A DNA stretch of 64,000 nt, from contig CAWESU010000001.1 of assembly GCA_963811805.1 (NCBI GenBank), forward strand, positions 2,852,001-2,916,000. Reading direction: 5' to 3'. The stretch is from DAHUXN01 sp963811805 (GTDB lineage Bacteria > Acidobacteriota > Terriglobia > Acidiferrales > UBA7541). Under the pieces are notes generated by a model. That model saw only the letters and a list, made by a program, of their open reading frames with translations. It was not told where the DNA came from and searched no databases. The position numbers were made by a program, and so were the translations under genes. Shown piece after piece: positions 60,027 to 64,000 of the stretch. How positions within the stretch are numbered: position 1 is the stretch's first letter; each line of letters starts with the position of its first letter.

Positions 60027-60770
60027 TTGCGCCGGCCGGTTATCGCAGGCAATTGGAAGATGTACAAGACGCAGGCCGAGACCCGGGAATTCTTCCGTGT
60101 ATTCAATCCTCTCGTGAGTGCCACAAAGCACTGCGAAATCATCGTTGCTCCTCCGTTCACGGCGCTCGCCGCGGCGGTCGAGTCAGCGCGCAGAACTGCC
60201 ATCGCCGCGCAGAATGCTTTTTGGGAGTGCGAAGGACCGTTTACCGGCGAAATTTCCATGCAGATGATCGCCGACGTGGGTTGCCGTGCGGTGATCCTCG
60301 GCCATTCGGAGCGGCGGCGTTATTTCGGTGAAACCGACGCCACCGTCAATCGCAAGCTAAAAGCCGCGCTCGCCGCAAACCTTCAACCCATCGTTTGCGT
60401 CGGCGAGACGCTTGAAGAAAGGGAAGCCCGCCAAGCCGAACGCGTGCTGAAAACTCAGTTTCTCGGCGCCACTGCCGCGTTGACCCCTGCCGAGTTCTCG
60501 CGTATTCTGTTGGCTTACGAGCCAGTCTGGGCGATCGGTACGGGCCGCACGGCCACGCCGGAAACGGCCAGCGCATCGCACGTCTGCCTGAGGTGCCTCG
60601 CAAAAGAGCATTTCGGTGAAGAGAATGCGTCATCCTTACGCATTCTTTACGGTGGCAGCGTCAGACCGGACAATATTCGTAGTTTGATGGCTGAAGAGGA
60701 GATCGATGGTGCGCTTGTTGGCGGAGCCAGCCTCGATCCGCAATCTTTTTCCTCGATTGTGAATTTCTAG
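60027..60770 (+). CDS. tpiA: triosephosphate isomerase
   Basis: The product is 247 residues. Lys11 in GNWKMYK, His93 in GHSERR and Glu165 in AYEPVWAIGTG are the catalytic residues; YGGSV and GALVGGASLD form the phosphate loop. The start is a TTG, one base after the pgk stop, so translation is coupled to pgk. Confidence 0.97.
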   Translation: MRRPVIAGNWKMYKTQAETREFFRVFNPLVSATKHCEIIVAPPFTALAAAVESARRTAIAAQNAFWECEGPFTGEISMQMIADVGCRAVILGHSERRRYFGETDATVNRKLKAALAANLQPIVCVGETLEEREARQAERVLKTQFLGATAALTPAEFSRILLAYEPVWAIGTGRTATPETASASHVCLRCLAKEHFGEENASSLRILYGGSVRPDNIRSLMAEEEIDGALVGGASLDPQSFSSIVNF

Positions 60771-60804
60771 CGGCCAATGAACGGTTAGCCGCCGTGGAGT
60801 GGAA

Positions 60805-61215
60805 ATGCCGAATACCGCGAAGTGGGTGATTGCTCTGATTGCTGCCGTGCTGCTGGTGTGGCTCGGCTGGAATTTTAATTTCGTGCTTGTGACCTTGCAC
60901 GTTCTCGTTTGTCTTCTGCTGATTTTCGTGATCATGTTGCAAAGCGGCTCCGCGGCTGATTTAGCGGGCGCATTCGGAGGCGCAGGCAGTCAGACGGCGT
61001 TCGGGCCCCGCGGAGCGGCAACCTTCCTCACGAAGGCAACCACGTGGTGCGCCATCGTTTTCATGATGAGCTCTCTTGCTCTCTCTCTGAAGCGCGCCCC
61101 TACGACGGCACAGGGAAGTTCCATTCTGGAGCAGACCATGCCATCGGCTCCTTCGAAGCCGGCAACGCCTCCTATCCGGACACCTGCTCCCCAGACTCCG
61201 GTGCCTCACAAATAG
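60805..61215 (+). CDS. secG: preprotein translocase subunit SecG
   Basis: The product is 136 residues. Two membrane helices: VLVTLHVLVCLLLIFVIMLQ with the typical LQSGSAADLAGAFGGAGSQ after it, and AIVFMMSSLALSL, preceded by GPRGAATFLTKATTW. One further helix at 8-24 precedes these, and a Pro/Thr-rich C-terminal tail follows, longer than in E. coli. GGAG at 60796-60799 favours the ATG at 60805 over a GTG two codons earlier. tpiA-secG is a common order in many bacteria. Confidence 0.93.
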   Translation: MPNTAKWVIALIAAVLLVWLGWNFNFVLVTLHVLVCLLLIFVIMLQSGSAADLAGAFGGAGSQTAFGPRGAATFLTKATTWCAIVFMMSSLALSLKRAPTTAQGSSILEQTMPSAPSKPATPPIRTPAPQTPVPHK

Positions 61216-61225
61216 GCGCAATTTT

Positions 61226-61234
61226 TGCTAGAAT
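61226..61234 (+). promoter_or_regulatory. extended -10 promoter of tRNA-Leu
   Basis: TGC-TAGAAT, no good -35. Transcript start about 61241, 14 bases before the tRNA. Same arrangement as in front of tRNA-Lys. Confidence 0.4.
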
Positions 61235-61254
61235 TGTTTTGCTGTTTTCCCTGT

Positions 61255-61341
61255 GCGGTCGTGGCGGAACTGGCAGACGCATCAGCTTGAGGGGCTGACG
61301 GTAGCAATACCGTGGTGGTTCGAATCCACTCGACCGCACCA
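61255..61341 (+). tRNA. tRNA-Leu (anticodon GAG)
   Basis: An 87-base class-II tRNA with a long variable arm (ACGGTAGCAATACCGT). The acceptor GCGGTCG pairs with CGACCGC. The anticodon stem TCAGC/GCTGA encloses TTGAGGG with anticodon GAG. The T-arm has GGTTCGAATCC, and CCA is encoded. Confidence 0.96.
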
Positions 61342-61537
61342 AACCATCCCTCGCTGGTTCTGAGTCTTTTCTAATTCGTGGACATGGGAAGCCTTCTCCT
61401 GAATTTCCTTTCACAGTGGGTTTCCATCTCTCGCGCCGGCCACGCCAAAATTTCTCCGATTCTTTCTTGAATTTCTTGGTGCGTGCTGTATATGATTGAC
61501 CCTCTTAGAATGATCCAATCGTCACAACTGAGGATTT

Positions 61538-62419
61538 GTGGCCACAACCGCACACTCTAGGCCACGGATCCCCGGAGCGGAGGAAATGCCCTCGCGAAAA
61601 TCCAGTGCAGGTTCAGCAGCGCCCGCGATCTTGCTCGCCATTGTCCTTTTGATTTTGGTAGGTTCCACTCTTTACTTCCACATCGCTAAGACTTGGTGGT
61701 TCCCCGAGGCCATCACTCCGGTGGGCCATCAGATCGATCAGCAATTTTTCTTGACGTTCATTATTACCGGAATCGTCTTCGTCCTTGCCCAGGTCGCCCT
61801 TGCATGGTTGGTTTTTCGCTACCGAGACCAGGGCCACAAAGCCACCTTCGTTCGTGGCCATCACGGACTCGAAGTAATTTGGACCACCGCCACGTTGGTC
61901 GTATTCGTTGCTCTGGGCGTTATGGCCGCCCACGCGTGGGCGGACGTTCACTTCGGTGGCCCTGCCCCGGGCGCTCTACAGGTGGAAGTCACCGGCCTGC
62001 AGTTCCAATGGGAGTTTCGCTACGCAGGTCCGGATGGCAAGTTCGGTCGCATAAACGTGAAAGACATCGACGCCTCCGTCGGCAATCCTGTGGGCCTCGA
62101 CGCAAATGACCCAGCCGGTAAAGACGACATTGTCTCGCCTGATCTATATTTGCCGGTCGACCGCCCAATTGAATTGATGCTGCGTTCTCAGGACGTCATT
62201 CACAGCTTTTTCGTCCGCGAGCTGCGAATCAAACAGGATTGCGTCCCCGGGCTTATCATTCCGATTCATTTTGAAATCAACAAGACCGGCGATTACGAAG
62301 TCACGTGCAATCAACTTTGCGGCTTGGGCCACTATCATATGCACGCGATGATGCATGTGATGTCCGAAGCCGATTTTGAGCAGTGGGAGAAAAAGCAGGA
62401 GGCGCAAAACGCCCAATGA
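61538..62419 (+). CDS. coxB: cytochrome c oxidase subunit II
   Basis: The product is 293 residues. Two membrane helices (about 27-48 and 68-90) precede the external cupredoxin domain, with a third hydrophobic segment at 110-130. CuA ligands are present: His in VIHSFFVRELRIKQD, and CNQLCGLGHYHM with two Cys, His and Met. It lacks the fused cytochrome c domain of some relatives. It takes electrons from cytochrome c for subunit I. The start is a GTG with GAGG five bases upstream. coxA follows after 49 bases. Confidence 0.93.
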   Translation: MATTAHSRPRIPGAEEMPSRKSSAGSAAPAILLAIVLLILVGSTLYFHIAKTWWFPEAITPVGHQIDQQFFLTFIITGIVFVLAQVALAWLVFRYRDQGHKATFVRGHHGLEVIWTTATLVVFVALGVMAAHAWADVHFGGPAPGALQVEVTGLQFQWEFRYAGPDGKFGRINVKDIDASVGNPVGLDANDPAGKDDIVSPDLYLPVDRPIELMLRSQDVIHSFFVRELRIKQDCVPGLIIPIHFEINKTGDYEVTCNQLCGLGHYHMHAMMHVMSEADFEQWEKKQEAQNAQ

Positions 62420-62468
62420 GTAATGATTCGCAATCTTGCTGTCTATTGCTGCGGCGAAGAGAGTGCCG

Positions 62469-64000
62469 ATGAGCGCGCACGCTAGCCCCATCCATCATTC
62501 CGAAGCGCCCAAAGGCTGGATCCGGCATTACATGTTCAGCCTCGATCATAAAATCATCGGCACCCAATACATCCTTCTCGGATTGTCCGCCGTGACCATC
62601 GGGATGATTCTGTCGCTCATCGTGCGTCTCCATCTCGTTTGGCCAAACGCGCACATTTGGGGATTCGCCAACGGAATCGTCTCGCCGGAAGATTATCTCC
62701 GCGTCATCACCATGCACGGAACCCTAATGGTCTTTTTCGTACTGACCACCGTGCCGCAGAGCGGCTTTGGAAACTATTTCCTGCCGATTCAGATCGGCGC
62801 GCCAGACATGGCGTTTCCCACTCTCAACATGCTCTCTTTTTGGACCACTTTTCTCGCCCTCCTCGTGCTTCTTGCTTCGGCCTTTGTTCCAGGTGGAGCA
62901 AGCATCAGCGGCTGGACTTCCTATGCACCTCTAAGCGCTGTCGGCGAAATTGCCGGCCCGGGCTTGGGATTAGGACAAACACTGTGGGTCGTCAGCATCG
63001 CTCTGTTCTGCGGTGGTTCGCTGATGTCCGCCATCAATTTCCTCGGAACGACCATCGACCTGCGCACCAAGGGCCTGTCGTTGATGCGTATGCCCCTCAC
63101 CGTTTGGGGCTGGTTCATCACCGCATGCCTCGCGCTGCTGGCGTTCGGCGTGCTGCTCGCGGCTTGCATCCTGCTGCTTCTGGATCGCCTGGCGCAAACC
63201 AGTTTCTTCATTCCTGCGGACCTGAGCGTCAGCGGCGTGACCCTGCATCACGCCGGCGGCTCGCCTTTGCTCTGGCAGCATCTGTTCTGGTTCTTCGGCC
63301 ATCCGGAAGTCTATATCGCCATTCTTCCCGCCATGGGCATCATCTCGCATGTCCTCTCGACGTTTTCTCGCAAGCCCGTCTTCGGCTATAAGGCCATGGT
63401 CTATTCGCTCACGGCCATCGGCTTCCTGAGCTTCACCGTTTGGGGCCACCATATGTTTATTAGTGGCATGAACCCATACTCCGCTCTGGCCTTCTCGATT
63501 CTCACTCTGGTCATCGGCGTTCCTTCGGCCATTAAGACCTTCAACTGGCTGGGCACGCTATGGGGCGGCCGCATTCAATTCACTACTGCGATGCTTTTCG
63601 CCCTTGGCTTCGTTTCTCTCTTCGTTACCGGCGGCCTGTCCGGCATTTTCCTTGCGCAACCGGCGCTCGACCTTTATCTGCACGCAACCTACTACGTCAT
63701 CGGCCATTTCCACCTGATCATGGGCGTTGCTGCCATCTTCGCGATGTTCGCCGCGACCTATTACTGGTTCCCCAAGATGTTCGGCCACATGATGAACGAG
63801 ACCCTCGGCAAGATTCACTTCTGGTTCACCTTCATCGGCGTCTACTGCATCTTCATGCCCATGCACTACTTGGGCTATGCCGGTGACGCTCGTCGATACT
63901 CCAGCATCGAGTCCGTGAACTACATGATCCCGCTGCATCCGGTGCACATGTTCATCAGCATCTCCGCGTTCGTCACCGCCACCGCGCAACTGCTCTTCTA
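62469..64000 (+). CDS. coxA: cytochrome c oxidase subunit I (3' end beyond window)
   Basis: The frame is open from the ATG at 62469 to the window end, 510 codons, so the C-terminus is missing. Ligands: heme a His in TMHGTLMVFF, CuB His and the cross-linking Tyr in GHPEVYI, the CuB His pair in WGHHMFISG, and both heme His in VIGHFHLIMG. It has many membrane helices. It reduces oxygen to water and pumps protons. It has GAGAG upstream of the ATG. An aerobic terminal oxidase of the aa3 type is implied with coxB. Confidence 0.95.
   Translation, partial: MSAHASPIHHSEAPKGWIRHYMFSLDHKIIGTQYILLGLSAVTIGMILSLIVRLHLVWPNAHIWGFANGIVSPEDYLRVITMHGTLMVFFVLTTVPQSGFGNYFLPIQIGAPDMAFPTLNMLSFWTTFLALLVLLASAFVPGGASISGWTSYAPLSAVGEIAGPGLGLGQTLWVVSIALFCGGSLMSAINFLGTTIDLRTKGLSLMRMPLTVWGWFITACLALLAFGVLLAACILLLLDRLAQTSFFIPADLSVSGVTLHHAGGSPLLWQHLFWFFGHPEVYIAILPAMGIISHVLSTFSRKPVFGYKAMVYSLTAIGFLSFTVWGHHMFISGMNPYSALAFSILTLVIGVPSAIKTFNWLGTLWGGRIQFTTAMLFALGFVSLFVTGGLSGIFLAQPALDLYLHATYYVIGHFHLIMGVAAIFAMFAATYYWFPKMFGHMMNETLGKIHFWFTFIGVYCIFMPMHYLGYAGDARRYSSIESVNYMIPLHPVHMFISISAFVTATAQLLF

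Overview
The window looks like chromosomal DNA of a soil-type member of the Acidobacteriota (probably class Terriglobia). This is an inference from the GC-rich sequence, an acidobacterial-type duplicated orphan permease (ADOP, MacB/FtsX fold), many exported peptidases and esterases with Tat or Sec signals, and families of short non-coding repeats. Gene density is high on both strands. I see no phage, no insertion sequence with a transposase and no CRISPR array.

Layout. 1-1104: the C-terminally cut M28 peptidase. 1236-3333: a MarR regulator, a YceI protein and a pirin, with a perfect sigma-70 promoter that has a MarR-type palindrome as its spacer. 3490-3954: an unknown gene between two diverged copies of the same intergenic block. 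4507-7796: pdxT and an ADOP permease. 7797-10646: a repeat-rich stretch (AAGAC microsatellite, REP-like hairpins, dispersed 45-bp units) around an ArsC/LMW-phosphatase gene, a DtxR-family regulator and an RDD membrane protein. 10647-21222: era, a serine beta-lactamase-like hydrolase, a Tat-exported DPP-IV peptidase, pyrG, exported unknowns, an orphan NarL-type regulator, a DHH phosphoesterase and tRNA-Lys. 21397-32164: a GtaA-type glutaminase, a carboxylesterase, an RNA helicase/RRM pair, small unknowns and a large acyl-CoA synthetase/GNAT protein. 32414-37867: a complete oligopeptide ABC importer. 37910-44457: an ECF sigma factor, a TPR-CHAT caspase-like protease, a soluble anti-sigma-like zinc protein, an exported subtilase and an HD-GYP protein. 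44561-48849: a repeat-built lipoprotein and a dicarboxylate/amino-acid symporter. 49097-53771: a GldA/F/G-like ABC system with a DUF4340 protein. 53799-56650: small unknowns, tRNA-Gly and a nucleotide salvage/house-cleaning trio. 56804-61215: an exported unknown, then gap-pgk-tpiA-secG. 61255-end: tRNA-Leu, then coxB and a coxA cut by the window end.

The best candidate for an undescribed system is the same-strand run at 37910-44457. The sigma gene and the CHAT protease gene share one base. They are followed by a zinc anti-sigma-like protein with no membrane segment, a subtilase with an octapeptide duplicated just before its catalytic His, and an HD-GYP cyclic-di-GMP phosphodiesterase. I read it as a possible signal-gated proteolytic and transcriptional switch. 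It sits 42 bases behind a peptide importer that could share its transcript. The gene order is seen directly; the mechanism is inference.

What cannot be seen here: database similarity, genome-wide repeat counts, expression and true start codons. Where a start was chosen, the ribosome-binding-site evidence is given.
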